DNA from: Ignavibacteriaceae bacterium
GTDB taxonomy: Bacteria > Bacteroidota > Ignavibacteria > Ignavibacteriales > Ignavibacteriaceae
NCBI GenBank assembly: GCA_008933765.1
Contig: WBUK01000014.1
Location: forward strand, 1-64,000
Length of the DNA stretch: 64,000 nt
Reading direction: 5' to 3'
How positions within the stretch are numbered: position 1 is the stretch's first letter; each line of letters starts with the position of its first letter. Made by a program: the position numbers and the translations under genes. Positions 34,080 through 44,116 of this stretch are shown here, in pieces. Under the pieces are notes generated by a model. The model saw nothing but the letters and a program-made list of their open reading frames with translations, did no database searches and was not told the DNA's origin.

Positions 34080-37000
34080 CTAACTGCAGCCACTGGTTGC
34101 CCCGCAAGTCATACACTTAAGGCAGGTACCGTTTCGCACCATTGTCATGCTGTTGCACTCGGTGCAGATATCCCCGGTGTAACCTTTTTCTCTGGCTCTT
34201 TCCACCTGAATTTTCACGGCATTTGCCTGTGTATTAAGAAATTTTGAAGTGGTTTCTTTCGCTGCAGACGAAGTAAGTTTTGTGTTATAGTCAATCGACT
34301 CTTTCGGCGCCACTTCAATATAGTTTTCACTGACTATTTCTTCACTCTCAAACTCGTCGGAAGATTTCCCCGATTTGCCCGGTGAAAGAAGATCGTCTGC
34401 ATTCACATGCGCCAAATCGTACCGGTTTAAGTAGGTTACCGCAAGTTCGCGGAATATATAATCAATCACGGAAGTTGAAAATTTTATTCGCTGGTTGCCC
34501 GTTACTACCCCGGAAGGCTCGAACCGGGTGAATACAAATGCATCAACAAACTCTTCCAACGGCACGCCGTGCTGCAAACCAAGCGAAATGGAAATCGCAA
34601 AACTGTTCAGAAGGCTTCTTACAGTTGCGCCCTCACGGTGCATATCAATGAATATTTCGCCAAGCTGCCCGTTATCATACTCGCCCGTTCGGATGTACAA
34701 CGACTGCCCGTTAATCTTCGCCTTCTGCGTATATCCTTTTCTGCGATCCGGAAGCCTCCGCCGTTTCGCTATGTATCTGTGGATTATCTTCTCGGCAACT
34801 TTTACTATGTTGTTTTCTTCCTGTGCCTCAAAAATTTCCTGAATATCATCGTCAATCAGCGAGTTTAACGGCTGCGAGAGCTTAGAACCATCCCGGTAAA
34901 GCGCATTTGCTTTCAGACAGAAGTTCCACGACTGCAGGTAAGCGTCTTTTACATCATCAACTGTGGAATGATAAGGCAGATTAATGGTTTTCGATATTGC
35001 GCCTGAGATGAACGGCTGCGCAGCCGCCATCATTTTGATGTGAGCCATCGCTTTCAGGAAACGGGTGCCTTTCTTTCCGCATTTGTTTGCGGTATCAAAT
35101 ACGGGATAATGCTCAAATTTAAGATATGGTGCCCCTTCAAGCGTCATTGTACCGCAGACATAATCGTTCGCCGATGAAATTTCCTGACGGGAGAACCCAA
35201 TCTTTTTCAACAGATTAAAATCAGGCGAATCTATCTCTTCCTTAGTTATTCCCATTCCTCTTAAAAATTCAACGCCAAGTGTATATTTATTGAAAGCAAA
35301 AGAAATGTCAAAAACAGAGGGCATCTGCGCTTCAATGGTTGAAATTGCTTCATCCGTAAACCCTTTTGCTTTAAGCGATTCCGCATTTATGTAAGGGCAC
35401 CCCTCAAGTGAACCTGCACCTACGGCATATTTTATAATCTCGTTCCTCTCCCTCTCACTGTAACCAAGCCTTTTAAGTGCCGGAGGTACCGACTGGTTGA
35501 TAATCTTGAAATAACCACCACCCGCTAATTTCTTAAATTTAACCAATGCAAAGTCAGGTTCTACACCGGTAGTGTCACAATCCATCAGAATACCGATTGT
35601 ACCCGTGGGGGCAATTACCGTAACTTGCGCGTTTCTGAACCCATACTTTGTGCCAAGCTCTACTGCTTTGTCGGCATCTTCACGGGCAGCATCAAGCAAA
35701 TCGGAGGGGCACTTCGCCGGGTCAATCCCCAGAGGAGTTATGCTAAGCCCTTCATATTCTTCAGCCGGAGCGTTCACCGCCGCACGACGGTGGTTTCTGA
35801 TAACGCGAAGCATGTGCTCGCGGTTTCTTTTATATGCTTCAAATGTGCCAAATTCTTTCGCCATTTCGGCACTGGCAATATAAGCTGAAAAGTGCATTAT
35901 CGCCGTTAAAGAACCCGCAATTGCAAAGGCTTCTTCACTGTCGTATGGGATACCCTGCTGCATCAGCAATGCACCCAGATTTGCATAACCCAAACCAAGT
36001 GTGCGGAATTTATAACTCAACTCCGCAATTTCTTTGCTGGGGAACTGCGCCATAAGCACGCTTATCTCAAGCGTAAGTGTCCACAACTTCGAAGCGTGAC
36101 GGTATGCTTTAATGTTAAACTTGTTTTGTTCAGCATCGTAAAATTTTAAAAGGTTTAGCGAAGCTAAGTTGCAGGCAGTGTCATCCAAAAACATATATTC
36201 ACTGCACGGGTTAGAGGCGTTAATTTCGCCGTCTTCCGGGCAGGTGTGCCACTCGTTTATTGTGGTGTGGAATTGCAGCCCGGGGTCCGCACAGTTCCAG
36301 GCAGCAAAAGAGATTTCTTCCCATAAGTCCCTTGCGCGCAAAGTTTTACAAGGCTTAGGCTTTCTGCCTTCGGCTTTCGCCTTTTTCTTTTCGGTTCTCC
36401 AGTAAAGGTTCCAGTCGCCATCTTCAATAATTGCACTCATGAAGGAGTTAGGCACCCGGATCGAGTTGTTCGAGTTCTGCCCCGAAACCGTTGTGTATGC
36501 CTCGGAATTCCAGTCTGTGTCATAAATTGGGAACTCAATTGAAGTGTAACCGAGCTTCGCCAAACGGATAACGCGCTCGATGTAATTATTCGGTACAAGC
36601 GCTTTTTTAGCCTCGATAACGGCTTTTTGCAGTTTTAAATTCAGTTTTGGGTTGAACCTGTCGTTCTCAGGGTGCTCTGCATAGCAGGCTTTCATAATGT
36701 TGTTGAGGTGCAGGTTGTTAAGTTTTGAACCTGTAACCAAAGCGGCAACTTTTTGCTCTTCAACAACTTTCCAGTTAACAAACTCTTCAATGTCAGGGTG
36801 GTCCAAATCCAAACACACCATCTTTGCGGCTCTTCTTGTCGTGCCGCCCGATTTTATAGCCCCGGCTGATCTGTCGCCAATCTTTAAAAATGACATCAGC
36901 CCTGAGGATTTACCCCCACCGCTGAGCGGTTCGTCATTCCCGCGAAGTCGGCTGAAATTTGTGCCGGTTCCCGAACCATATTTGAACAACCGTGCCTCGC

Positions 37001-37661
37001 GAACCCACAGGTCCATTATGCCCCCGTCGTTAACTAAATCATCACTAACCGACTGAATGAAGCACGCATGCGGTTGCGGATGTGTGTAGGCATCGTCGGA
37101 AGCCACCAGTTCACCCGTCTTATAATCAACATAGTAGTGCCCCTGAGACGGACCCGAAATACCATACGCCCAGTTCAAACCGGTGTTGAACCACTGTGGC
37201 GAGTTCGGTGCCGCCATCTGATTTGCCAGCATGTAGTACATCTCGTCGTAGTAAGCGCGGGCGTCGTCTTCGTTGTTGAAATATCCGGCTTTCCAACCCC
37301 AGTATGCCCAGTTACCAGCAAGGCGATGGAAGACCTGACGGCTGTCTGTCTCCGATGTAAATCTTTCGTTTTCAGGGAGTTTTAGCAGGTTTTCATTATC
37401 CGGCACAGATGCCTGAAGCCACTCGGGCACACCTTCTTCATGAACTTTTTTCAGCAGTTTAGGCACACCGGCTTTACGAAAATACTTCTGCGCAAGGATA
37501 TCAACCGCAACCTGAGACCATGCCGAAGGCACAAGAATATTCTGCATCGAAAAAATCAGTTTACCGTCGGGGTTCCTGATTTCAGAATTTCTTGGTTGAT
37601 AGTTCAGTGACACCCTCCCGTTGTTCTGATCTTTTTTCGTAAATTGTCTTGATATTTTCAT
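34080..37661 (-). CDS. nrdJ: Adenosylcobalamin-dependent (class II) ribonucleotide reductase
   Basis: Reduces ribonucleotides to deoxyribonucleotides using a B12-derived radical, without needing or being poisoned by oxygen. 1193 residues. The barrel carries [40 protein letters not shown], the radical-site segment [20 protein letters not shown] (near 470-490), and [22 protein letters not shown]. The C-terminus is a zinc-ribbon with CTECN ... CLKCMTCG, holding the redox cysteines that reload the active site. It implies that the cell makes or imports cobalamin. It is a single gene with divergent LiaF-like gene upstream. Confidence 0.97.
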   Translation of the reverse strand: MKISRQFTKKDQNNGRVSLNYQPRNSEIRNPDGKLIFSMQNILVPSAWSQVAVDILAQKYFRKAGVPKLLKKVHEEGVPEWLQASVPDNENLLKLPENERFTSETDSRQVFHRLAGNWAYWGWKAGYFNNEDDARAYYDEMYYMLANQMAAPNSPQWFNTGLNWAYGISGPSQGHYYVDYKTGELVASDDAYTHPQPHACFIQSVSDDLVNDGGIMDLWVREARLFKYGSGTGTNFSRLRGNDEPLSGGGKSSGLMSFLKIGDRSAGAIKSGGTTRRAAKMVCLDLDHPDIEEFVNWKVVEEQKVAALVTGSKLNNLHLNNIMKACYAEHPENDRFNPKLNLKLQKAVIEAKKALVPNNYIERVIRLAKLGYTSIEFPIYDTDWNSEAYTTVSGQNSNNSIRVPNSFMSAIIEDGDWNLYWRTEKKKAKAEGRKPKPCKTLRARDLWEEISFAAWNCADPGLQFHTTINEWHTCPEDGEINASNPCSEYMFLDDTACNLASLNLLKFYDAEQNKFNIKAYRHASKLWTLTLEISVLMAQFPSKEIAELSYKFRTLGLGYANLGALLMQQGIPYDSEEAFAIAGSLTAIMHFSAYIASAEMAKEFGTFEAYKRNREHMLRVIRNHRRAAVNAPAEEYEGLSITPLGIDPAKCPSDLLDAAREDADKAVELGTKYGFRNAQVTVIAPTGTIGILMDCDTTGVEPDFALVKFKKLAGGGYFKIINQSVPPALKRLGYSERERNEIIKYAVGAGSLEGCPYINAESLKAKGFTDEAISTIEAQMPSVFDISFAFNKYTLGVEFLRGMGITKEEIDSPDFNLLKKIGFSRQEISSANDYVCGTMTLEGAPYLKFEHYPVFDTANKCGKKGTRFLKAMAHIKMMAAAQPFISGAISKTINLPYHSTVDDVKDAYLQSWNFCLKANALYRDGSKLSQPLNSLIDDDIQEIFEAQEENNIVKVAEKIIHRYIAKRRRLPDRRKGYTQKAKINGQSLYIRTGEYDNGQLGEIFIDMHREGATVRSLLNSFAISISLGLQHGVPLEEFVDAFVFTRFEPSGVVTGNQRIKFSTSVIDYIFRELAVTYLNRYDLAHVNADDLLSPGKSGKSSDEFESEEIVSENYIEVAPKESIDYNTKLTSSAAKETTSKFLNTQANAVKIQVERAREKGYTGDICTECNSMTMVRNGTCLKCMTCGATSGCS

Positions 37662-37760
37662 GCTGTAGTTGTTCCTGTTCCTAAATAATCCGCATTAATG
37701 TTCAGATGAAAGTTAAACAAAAATTAATAAAAAAAAGTACCCAAAAGTGTTGAGTGAAAA

Positions 37761-37820
37761 ACTTCGATTCGGTTGATGATGTGGAAACCACCCTATGGCA
37801 GCCGAAGTGTGCAGGGTGGT
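37761..37820 (-). promoter_or_regulatory. Structured, potentially pseudoknotted element upstream of nrdJ
   Basis: ACCACCCT (37787-37794) and AGGGTGGT (37813-37820) form a perfect 8-bp stem. In its loop, CGAAGT (37803-37808) complements ACTTCG (37761-37766) outside, a crossing arrangement that could make a pseudoknot. The element lies 100-160 bases upstream of nrdJ in a 469-bp divergent gap and stands out as GC-rich. A T8 tract follows it on the nrdJ strand. The remaining gap (37821-38130) is AT-rich and should hold the promoter of the plus-strand gene; I see no ORF in it that looks real. Confidence 0.45.
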
Positions 37821-38130
37821 GAAAAGATCCTTTGTCAGCCGTGGGATTTTGTAACCCAAAATTAAGCACATATTTTCAATTGAACAAATTAAATTTTGTT
37901 CACTCTTAATTATGCTTCAAAATCAAACTTTATTTTTATCATTACTTCTTTGGCTTATCAATATTTTTCAATATTTTAAAATTGCCGTCGGGAGAAAAAA
38001 CCAAAACTTATTTTTATTTTCGTCCGTTCAACCGATTTTATTGACCGTTCACTATTTTTTTTATGATTGGAAAAATATTTTACCTTATATAGCAATAGAA
38101 AAATTTTAAGTTTTTGAAGACGAGGTTATA

Positions 38131-38862
38131 ATGTCGAGAGTTCAATCACAAACAGCAAGAATTTTGATCGGTGCCGGATTGATTATAGTCGGGTTGCTCT
38201 ATTTCCTGAGAGAAATCGACTATATTCACATAGACCTTACCGATATGCTCTTTTCTACACCGATGGTTGTTTTTGTTATTGGGTTAATCTTACTCGTCAA
38301 TTCACGCAGAAAAGCAATTGCTATTATTTTAATTTCAATCGGTGTGGTTGGCTTTACCTTAAAAGCTTTCAACCAAGACCTCTCCGGCTTTACCATTCCG
38401 GTTGCTTTGCTCGCTATTGGTTTCTATATTATCTATAACCACATCGAAAAACAGAGAGAAAACCAACTCGGGGTACGAGACAGCTCCGAGCCGGGCGGAT
38501 TTAACGCTTCAGCAAAAGATAAAATTGACGAAATGGCGATCTTTGGCGGAAGTAAAAGAATACTCAACAGCAAAAATTTTCAGGGCGGCAATATCACCGT
38601 TCTGTTTGGGGGAATGGAACTTTTCTGCCGCGATTGTGAACTCGCTGACCAGGATGAAGTTATTATCGACCTGTTCGTTATGTTCGGCGGGTGCGACTTT
38701 GTGGTGCCACCACACTGGAATGTGAAAATTGATGTGGTCTCTCTCTTCGGTGGTTTCTCAAGTAAAAAACTTGACTATAAATCAGTGGAAGTTGACGACT
38801 CTAAAACTTTGGTAATCAAAGGGATGGTGCTTTTCGGTGGCGGCGAAATGAAAATCTTCTGA
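38131..38862 (+). CDS. LiaF-like cell-envelope stress membrane protein
   Basis: A 243-residue membrane protein. The N-terminal half has four hydrophobic helices (about 9-24, 40-56, 62-80, 88-106), as in LiaF_TM/DUF5668 domains. The C-terminal half (about 125-243) is a repeated beta domain with the recurring FGG turn (IFGGSKRIL, LFGGMELFCRDC, MFGGCDFVVPPHWNV, LFGGFSSKK, LFGGGEMKIF), the LiaF C-terminal/DUF2154 pattern. In Firmicutes LiaF inhibits the LiaRS antibiotic-sensing system; no such two-component genes are adjacent. One of two plus-strand genes here. Confidence 0.85.
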   Translation: MSRVQSQTARILIGAGLIIVGLLYFLREIDYIHIDLTDMLFSTPMVVFVIGLILLVNSRRKAIAIILISIGVVGFTLKAFNQDLSGFTIPVALLAIGFYIIYNHIEKQRENQLGVRDSSEPGGFNASAKDKIDEMAIFGGSKRILNSKNFQGGNITVLFGGMELFCRDCELADQDEVIIDLFVMFGGCDFVVPPHWNVKIDVVSLFGGFSSKKLDYKSVEVDDSKTLVIKGMVLFGGGEMKIF

Positions 38863-38900
38863 GGTTTTCTCACAAATCTGTTACCCAATAAAGCCCGGTT

Positions 38901-39018
38901 TTATACAGCGTAGCATTAGATTCTTTCCCGGCGCTACACGCGCAAATTTCTAAGTTGTGAGTGCATTGCACATGCTTATAAAGCGTAGTGCGAGGTTTTT
39001 TCGCGGCGCTACTTCCGC
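38901..39018. repeat. Two related 43-bp hairpin-forming repeats
   Basis: Copies at 38901-38943 and 38976-39018 share TTATAMAGCGTAG at the left and CGGCGCTAC at the right. In each the GTAG-type left side can pair with the GCTAC right side (7 bp in copy two with one G-T pair). They lie between the convergent LiaF-like and nuclease genes and could be terminators or copies of a small dispersed repeat. A palindrome GTGCATTGCAC lies between them (38961-38971). Confidence 0.6.
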
Positions 39019-39073
39019 TTTAATCTCCGGAGTAGCCAAAGGTTAAAAGAAGAAGCCGAAAGTTAATACCTGT

Positions 39074-40825
39074 TTATAAATTCAGATTCAATTTAGATAT
39101 ATCTATTTCGCCGGTTATTTCTCTGTATTCACCCCCGGTAAAACGATCCGAAGACATTTTCCGGTAAAGTTCTTCCTTACTCATAAAATCCGGCAGATAG
39201 TAAATTTTCACCCTGTCACGGTTTGAAACCGACCAGTTCAGAATAATTCTCATCCTTTCGTAATCTTCATCTGTTGGCATCAGGTCAAGTCGTTTGTTTC
39301 CGTCAAAATAATCATCCAAGGCGTTCTCAAAATTGTCGTAACCACCGGTTGAAAGCCCCCTTATATATACTTTCCCTTCAATTAAAAGGAAATAATCGCA
39401 GGCGCCTCCTTCGCCTGAAACCGAAATTAAAACCGAAGCACGGTTAACCGGTTCCCGCAACAAAGAAGACCTATAGACCTGCTTAAGTACCAAGTCAACA
39501 GTCCGTTTAACTTCCGCTGCCAACTCAAATTTCAGATTTGCCGAGTAATCACTCATCTTCGCTATAAGTTGTGCCACCAGATCGCTGTTTTTCCCCGCCA
39601 TAAAGTCATAAAATCTCTTCAGCTCTGCTTTGTATGCTTTCGCAATTTGCTTTTGGTTTTCAGATGTAATCTCACAAGGCGCCAGACAACGCCCGATCGT
39701 GGCAAGGAAGCAAACCCGCCCTTTGCTAAACTCCTTGTCATCGCAGGTGCGCAGTTGAAACGATTTTTCGGCAATTTCCAAAATTTCTTCCGATTTGCTC
39801 CGCGAAATGAAGAGTCCAAAATAGTCGTTCCCGTCAAGATCAAACCGGTTTACAATTTCAAGTCGGGGGAACGGATGGCTCAAACTGACACGAATAAAAA
39901 ATTTATTGCCGTAATTTTTGAGCATAATATTGTGCTGCGGGCGGTGTTTTTTTATCAGAAGTGCCTCTTTCACCAACGCCATCACTTCAGTTGAAGTGGT
40001 TTCGTAGCAAAGCTTTACGGCAGTTCCCAGAATAAGTTTGCTCTTGCCTGCTGCATTATCCGTAAGGTGTTGTGAAAGCCGTTTTTTAAGCGATTTCGAC
40101 TTTCCGATGTAAATTATGTTGTCGTTTCCGTCCAAAAACCAATAATTACCCGGAAGGTCCGGAATTGCCGGTATCTCCAAACCAACACCCTCGAGCAACA
40201 TCGGAAATTTGCGAGAAATCTCCCGCGGGGGAACATATTGAAAACTTAAAAGCTCCTGAAGCCGGCTGAGTTGATATTCTTTCTGAAGCTTTTCTTTAAC
40301 TTTCAGAAAAATCTCTGCCGTTGCAAGTGCGTCTGCATAAGCACGATGTGCGCTACCTTCAGGGATTTGAAGGTGCCTGCGAACTGAATCCAATTTTTTT
40401 GACTTTAACTGCGGAAACAACCTTTGAGCTGCACGAAGTGTGCAGAAAGTAAGCGGTCGGAAACTTTCGAAACCCGCCCGGTAAAACTCAGCTTCCAAAA
40501 ATTTTATGTCGAACTGTATGTTATGCCCCACTATAACCGAGCCTTCTATAAGGTCCATTATCTCTGTGGCGTTATCCTCAAAGAATGGGGCATCTTCCAA
40601 ATCTTCATCACGGATGCCCGTCAGTTCGATTATAAAGGGGTCTAACCTCATTCCGGGGTTAAAAAAGGATTTAACCTCGGCTACAATTTCCCCCCTTTCA
40701 ATGCGGTAGCCGGCAAACTCGATGATTCTACCATACGAAGCGCTAAGCCCCGTTGTTTCTACATCCAGCACGGTGTAGGCAACATCATCAATATCTTTTT
40801 GATAGAGAATTTCAGGGTTCAACAA
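39074..40825 (-). CDS. DnaQ-type exonuclease fused to a UvrC-like GIY-YIG nuclease
   Basis: 583 residues with two nuclease modules. Residues about 15-180 form a DEDDh 3'-5' exonuclease like DNA polymerase III epsilon: LDVETTG, GHNIQFDIKFLE and HRAYADALAT. Residues about 225-300 form a GIY-YIG endonuclease like UvrC/Cho: GNYWFLDG (Asn in place of Ile) and YIGKSKSLKKRLSQHL. The C-terminal part resembles the UvrC region after the nuclease (a C-x-A-P-C-like RCLAPCE segment near 385). A related fusion is known in actinobacteria and Bacteroidota and is thought to act in DNA repair. The start is TTG with AGGCGAG just upstream. Confidence 0.88.
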   Translation of the reverse strand: MLNPEILYQKDIDDVAYTVLDVETTGLSASYGRIIEFAGYRIERGEIVAEVKSFFNPGMRLDPFIIELTGIRDEDLEDAPFFEDNATEIMDLIEGSVIVGHNIQFDIKFLEAEFYRAGFESFRPLTFCTLRAAQRLFPQLKSKKLDSVRRHLQIPEGSAHRAYADALATAEIFLKVKEKLQKEYQLSRLQELLSFQYVPPREISRKFPMLLEGVGLEIPAIPDLPGNYWFLDGNDNIIYIGKSKSLKKRLSQHLTDNAAGKSKLILGTAVKLCYETTSTEVMALVKEALLIKKHRPQHNIMLKNYGNKFFIRVSLSHPFPRLEIVNRFDLDGNDYFGLFISRSKSEEILEIAEKSFQLRTCDDKEFSKGRVCFLATIGRCLAPCEITSENQKQIAKAYKAELKRFYDFMAGKNSDLVAQLIAKMSDYSANLKFELAAEVKRTVDLVLKQVYRSSLLREPVNRASVLISVSGEGGACDYFLLIEGKVYIRGLSTGGYDNFENALDDYFDGNKRLDLMPTDEDYERMRIILNWSVSNRDRVKIYYLPDFMSKEELYRKMSSDRFTGGEYREITGEIDISKLNLNL

Positions 40826-40902
40826 CTCGCCTTTGGTGAAATTTTTACAGCAGGTTTCAAACTATTCGCTTAAGAAAATTTTTTGTTATCCGGTTTGCCT
40901 GT

Positions 40903-40935
40903 TTGCCTCAGGTAATTCTTCTCTTCAAGAGGCAA
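40903..40935. other. Inverted repeat in the divergent nuclease/TlpA gap
   Basis: TTGCCTC (40903-40909) and GAGGCAA (40929-40935) are perfect inverted copies 19 bases apart, in the 269-bp region between two divergent starts. It could be an operator or a leader hairpin; it has no T-run. The rest of the region is AT-rich. Confidence 0.4.
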
Positions 40936-41063
40936 GGGTTACAATTTTGAAAAACCATTCCCGGAAAATTGATAATTTTAAAATTTAATTTAAGATAACT
41001 GCACTATAACAGTAACCCCAATCCGTTTATCCTTTTTATTGCTGTTTATTCACAATTAAATAT

Positions 41064-41090
41064 TAATTTTGCTGAGAATATTTTTGGAGA
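41064..41090 (+). promoter_or_regulatory. -7 box and ribosome-binding site of the TlpA-like gene
   Basis: TAATTTTG (41064-41071) matches TAnnTTTG. GGAGA (41086-41090) is a good Shine-Dalgarno four bases before the GTG start at 41095; the overlapping ATG at 41093 is closed by an immediate TGA, so GTG is the start. Confidence 0.5.
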
Positions 41091-41094
41091 TGAT

Positions 41095-43020
41095 GTGAAA
41101 AATTTCAACAACAATTTATTAATCAAGATTAAAAAATCAGCACTCTGTTCAGCTTCTGTCGGGCTGCTCTTTTTGCTTACCGCCTGCAATTCCAACAAAG
41201 AAGTTTCTTCTCATTTTTCAACTGACCCTGAAAAACCGGTTGCCGGTGAAGAATTTACCGTCTCTTTCGATGCCTCCGGCACTAAAGTGGCAAATTCCGA
41301 TGAACTTACGATGCTCGTTTTTGAACATACAAACAACGAGCCGATTGCCGGCGAAGTGAAAATGAAAAAAGACGGCAGCAACTGGAAAGCATCGTTTAAA
41401 TCGCAACCCGGAACCCGTTCTCTCGTCGTGGCTTTCAAAAGTGGAGACAACCTCGAGAATAACGAGAAAAAAGGCTTCAGAATTCAACTCTACGAGAAAA
41501 ACGGAGACCCTGTTAAGGGCGCTGACGCAGCCTATGTAGATTTCATGCGGAATTATGGCTCTGTTGCCGATTTTTCAGTTAAAAACAAAGAATTATTCAA
41601 ACTGATTAACAGTGAATTTGTGGTTAACCCTCAGTTCAAAGTGCAATACTATCCTGTATATATCAGCCTGCTACGCAGAATGAAACCCGACATTTCTGAC
41701 AGTTTGATTAAAGCAGACCTCGATCAGTTTGCCGCAGTGAAAGAACCCGATGAAATGCACTTGGTGGCGCTTACAGCCGGGTACAGGATGCTTAAGGATA
41801 ACGAGACTGCCGAAAAATATATGCAAACCCTCAGCGAAAAATTCCCAAAAAACCCGTTGGTTGCAGAAGAAAATTTTATGACTCTGTGGCAGGAAGAAAA
41901 TCTTCAGAAACAAAAAGATCTACTGTTGCAATTCGTCAAAGATTTTCCGAACTATAAATACATCGACATGGCAGCCGACAAATATTTGGGGGCTTTCGCA
42001 AAAGACAAAGACTGGACGGCAGTTGAAAAGGAAATTTCAGAATTAGGCGTTGTGCCTTCAGCCGTTTTTTACAACAAAACTGCGCAGAAATACCTTTCGG
42101 GTAAAGAGCAAAAATCTGAATTGGCGCTGCAAATTATCAACACAGGAATTGAAAAGGCAGAAAAAGAAAAGAAAGAGATGAATTATAAATGGCTTTCCAC
42201 GCCTGCCTCACTCTATCTCGAAGAACTTAATAACAACCTGAGTATGCTTAATTACACAAAAGGGTTGGCTCAAAAATCACTCGGAGACTACGCTGAAGCG
42301 CTCGCTTCCTTCAAAACATCTGCCGAACTTTCTAAGATGAAAGATGTTTCAGTGTTGCCTGAATATTTTGCCGCTCTCGACCTTGTCGGTAAAACTGAAG
42401 AAGCCTTAGAACTCGCTAAAAAATCAAAGGCGGAAGGAGTTTCTAACAAGGTAATCGACTCGCTGATTGCAAAATTTTACACCCAAACTAAGGGTGATAA
42501 CAAAGGTTTAGACGAGTTGATGGCGGAACTTAATAAAAAAGCCGAAAATGTTATCTCTGAAAAACTAAAAAAAGAGTACCTTGATATTCCGGCGAACGAT
42601 TTTACCCTGACTGACCTCGGCGGGCAACAGGTAACTCTTTCAAAACTGCGCGGAAAAGTGGTTATTCTCGATTTCTGGGCTACCTGGTGCGGGCCGTGTA
42701 TAGCTTCGTTCCCAACGATGAAAAAGGCAACCGAAAAATATGCCGACGACCCTAAAGTGGTTTTCCTTTTTGTTAACGCATGGGAAACCGCAAAAGACAA
42801 AAAGCAAAACGCTCAAAATTTTATGACCTCAAAAGGTTACAATTTCCATGTTCTGCTTGATGAAAACGATAAAGTGATTACCGATTATGAAGTGTCGGGG
42901 ATTCCCACAAAATTCATCATCGACGGCGGCGGTAAAATCAGGTTTGAATCAATTGGGTTCGATGACAACGAAGAAGAAATGCTTAAAGAAATAGACCTGA
43001 TGATTAAAATGGCGAAGTAA
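41095..43020 (+). CDS. TlpA-like thioredoxin-domain lipoprotein
   Basis: Periplasm- or outer-membrane-anchored redox protein of 641 residues. A signal peptide ends in the lipobox LLTAC (Cys31). Residues about 40-140 form a beta domain, about 150-490 are helical and TPR-like (KLYLE, YTKGLAQKSLGDYAEALASF), and about 500-640 are a TlpA/AhpC-type thioredoxin domain with WATWCGPC and the cis-proline GIPTKFI. Bacteroidota have many such proteins with roles in cytochrome maturation or oxidative stress; no partner is adjacent. Its 3' end is part of a tandem repeat. Confidence 0.88.
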   Translation: MKNFNNNLLIKIKKSALCSASVGLLFLLTACNSNKEVSSHFSTDPEKPVAGEEFTVSFDASGTKVANSDELTMLVFEHTNNEPIAGEVKMKKDGSNWKASFKSQPGTRSLVVAFKSGDNLENNEKKGFRIQLYEKNGDPVKGADAAYVDFMRNYGSVADFSVKNKELFKLINSEFVVNPQFKVQYYPVYISLLRRMKPDISDSLIKADLDQFAAVKEPDEMHLVALTAGYRMLKDNETAEKYMQTLSEKFPKNPLVAEENFMTLWQEENLQKQKDLLLQFVKDFPNYKYIDMAADKYLGAFAKDKDWTAVEKEISELGVVPSAVFYNKTAQKYLSGKEQKSELALQIINTGIEKAEKEKKEMNYKWLSTPASLYLEELNNNLSMLNYTKGLAQKSLGDYAEALASFKTSAELSKMKDVSVLPEYFAALDLVGKTEEALELAKKSKAEGVSNKVIDSLIAKFYTQTKGDNKGLDELMAELNKKAENVISEKLKKEYLDIPANDFTLTDLGGQQVTLSKLRGKVVILDFWATWCGPCIASFPTMKKATEKYADDPKVVFLFVNAWETAKDKKQNAQNFMTSKGYNFHVLLDENDKVITDYEVSGIPTKFIIDGGGKIRFESIGFDDNEEEMLKEIDLMIKMAK

Positions 43021-43120
43021 GCCGGTAACCGTAAAACTTATCAGTTAATAATGGCGAAGTATGCCGGTAACTGCAAAACTTATCAGTTAATAATGGCGAA
43101 GTATGCCGGTAACTGCAAAA
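43009..43120 (+). repeat. 42-bp tandem repeat from the TlpA gene 3' end
   Basis: Units at 43009-43050, 43051-43092 and 43093-43120 (partial) begin ATGGCGAAGTA. The first contains the last codons and stop of the gene; the other two follow the stop and differ from it by only a few bases, so this array is recent. The stop itself (TAA) is changed to TAT in the later copies. Confidence 0.95.
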
Positions 43121-43144
43121 TATAAATTCAGAGCTGAAAAAAAC

Positions 43145-43183
43145 AAAATGCCGCTTCTGAACCGGAAGCGGCATTTCATTTTT
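43145..43183. terminator. Bidirectional intrinsic terminator
   Basis: AATGCCGCTTC pairs with GAAGCGGCATT around TGAACCG, flanked by an A-run on the left and a T-rich tract on the right. It separates two convergent genes (TlpA-like and NlpC/P60) and should work in both directions. Confidence 0.88.
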
Positions 43184-43243
43184 CATAAAAGTATTTTTAC
43201 AGAGGTTAATTTTTTTGCAAAGGGGCTGAGGTAACGCGCAGTA

Positions 43244-44116
43244 CTATTTAAAAATATTTTTAAATCGGCTGCCGCCCATAAAGGTTCTTGAGTAATACTC
43301 CGTCTTAAAAGAGGAAACAATAACCCCTTGTTTGGTGCTTGCGTGTGCAAAATAGCCGTTACCAAGGTAAATGCCAACATGACCGGGACGCGAGGCGGGG
43401 CGGGTATCGAAAAACACCAAATCACCCAACTTCAAATCTTCTATTTCCTTGATTCTTTCCCCCTGCGTGAATTGATCGCGTGCAATTCTGAAAAGAGGAA
43501 AATCGAAAAATTCTTCAAAAACAAGTTTCGTGAACCCCGAGCAATCCAGCCCATTGCTTGTATTTCCGCCCCACACATACGGCACACCAAGATATTTAAC
43601 AACCGCCATCATAAGTTTATCCTGAGTTTCATCCAACCTTTGGTTATCCGTTAGGATTTGATCCATCGAGACCAATTCCTGCTCGGGCAGGTAATAGTCA
43701 CCCTCTGAATCATTTTCAGGGTCATCAGTTGAGTCGGCAGCCAATCTTTCATTTTTATTATCATCTTCAGAATTGCCGGGAATGTTTCTGCCGTCGGTTT
43801 CTTCAGGTTTTTCCGATGACTGCGGAATGCGACTATCTTCCACCTGTGTTTCCGGCGTTTTATTAACATTCTGATCCTGCGGAATGCGGCTATCCTCTGC
43901 CTGTGTTTCCGGCGTTTTATTAACATTCTGATCCTGCGGAATGCGGCTATCTTCTGCCTGTTTATTCGAATCATTGCCTTTGCTCTGATTTTGAAAATTA
44001 CCCGCCGGGTCAGCGTTTCCGCGCCCGGCGACCGACTGAATATTTGAACAGCCGGCAAAAAGCAATACCGTAACGGCAATGAAAAGATTTCTCAGTAGGT
44101 TTTTGTTAAGAGCCAA
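43244..44116 (-). CDS. NlpC/P60 peptidoglycan endopeptidase, lipoprotein
   Basis: Cell-wall hydrolase of 290 residues. The signal peptide ends at lipobox LFAGC (Cys23). A hydrophilic stretch (about 35-140) contains 19-residue repeats. The C-terminal NlpC/P60 domain (about 160-290) has the catalytic Cys in [14 protein letters not shown], the His in [10 protein letters not shown], and a following YFAHAST. The start is TTG, overlapping the end of rpoD by 11 bp, with AAGG six bases upstream. The overlap is odd for a cell-wall enzyme and a primary sigma factor and suggests translational coupling. Confidence 0.92.
   Translation of the reverse strand: MALNKNLLRNLFIAVTVLLFAGCSNIQSVAGRGNADPAGNFQNQSKGNDSNKQAEDSRIPQDQNVNKTPETQAEDSRIPQDQNVNKTPETQVEDSRIPQSSEKPEETDGRNIPGNSEDDNKNERLAADSTDDPENDSEGDYYLPEQELVSMDQILTDNQRLDETQDKLMMAVVKYLGVPYVWGGNTSNGLDCSGFTKLVFEEFFDFPLFRIARDQFTQGERIKEIEDLKLGDLVFFDTRPASRPGHVGIYLGNGYFAHASTKQGVIVSSFKTEYYSRTFMGGSRFKNIFK
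43821..43962 (-). repeat. 57-bp in-frame repeats in the NlpC/P60 gene
   Basis: Units begin at 43821, 43878 and 43935 (last one partial) and encode the 19-residue repeat [19 protein letters not shown]. They are nearly identical at the DNA level, which implies recent expansion in the linker between lipid anchor and enzyme. Confidence 0.93.

Noticed and set aside
37761..37860. Cobalamin riboswitch upstream of nrdJ
   Set aside because: A GGTGAAAA-GATCC segment is faintly similar to the core, but on the opposite strand and without the other conserved boxes. Kept only as an unspecified structured element.
43009..43120. CRISPR array (regular repeats)
   Set aside because: Units are contiguous without spacers, and begin inside a gene; no cas genes are present.
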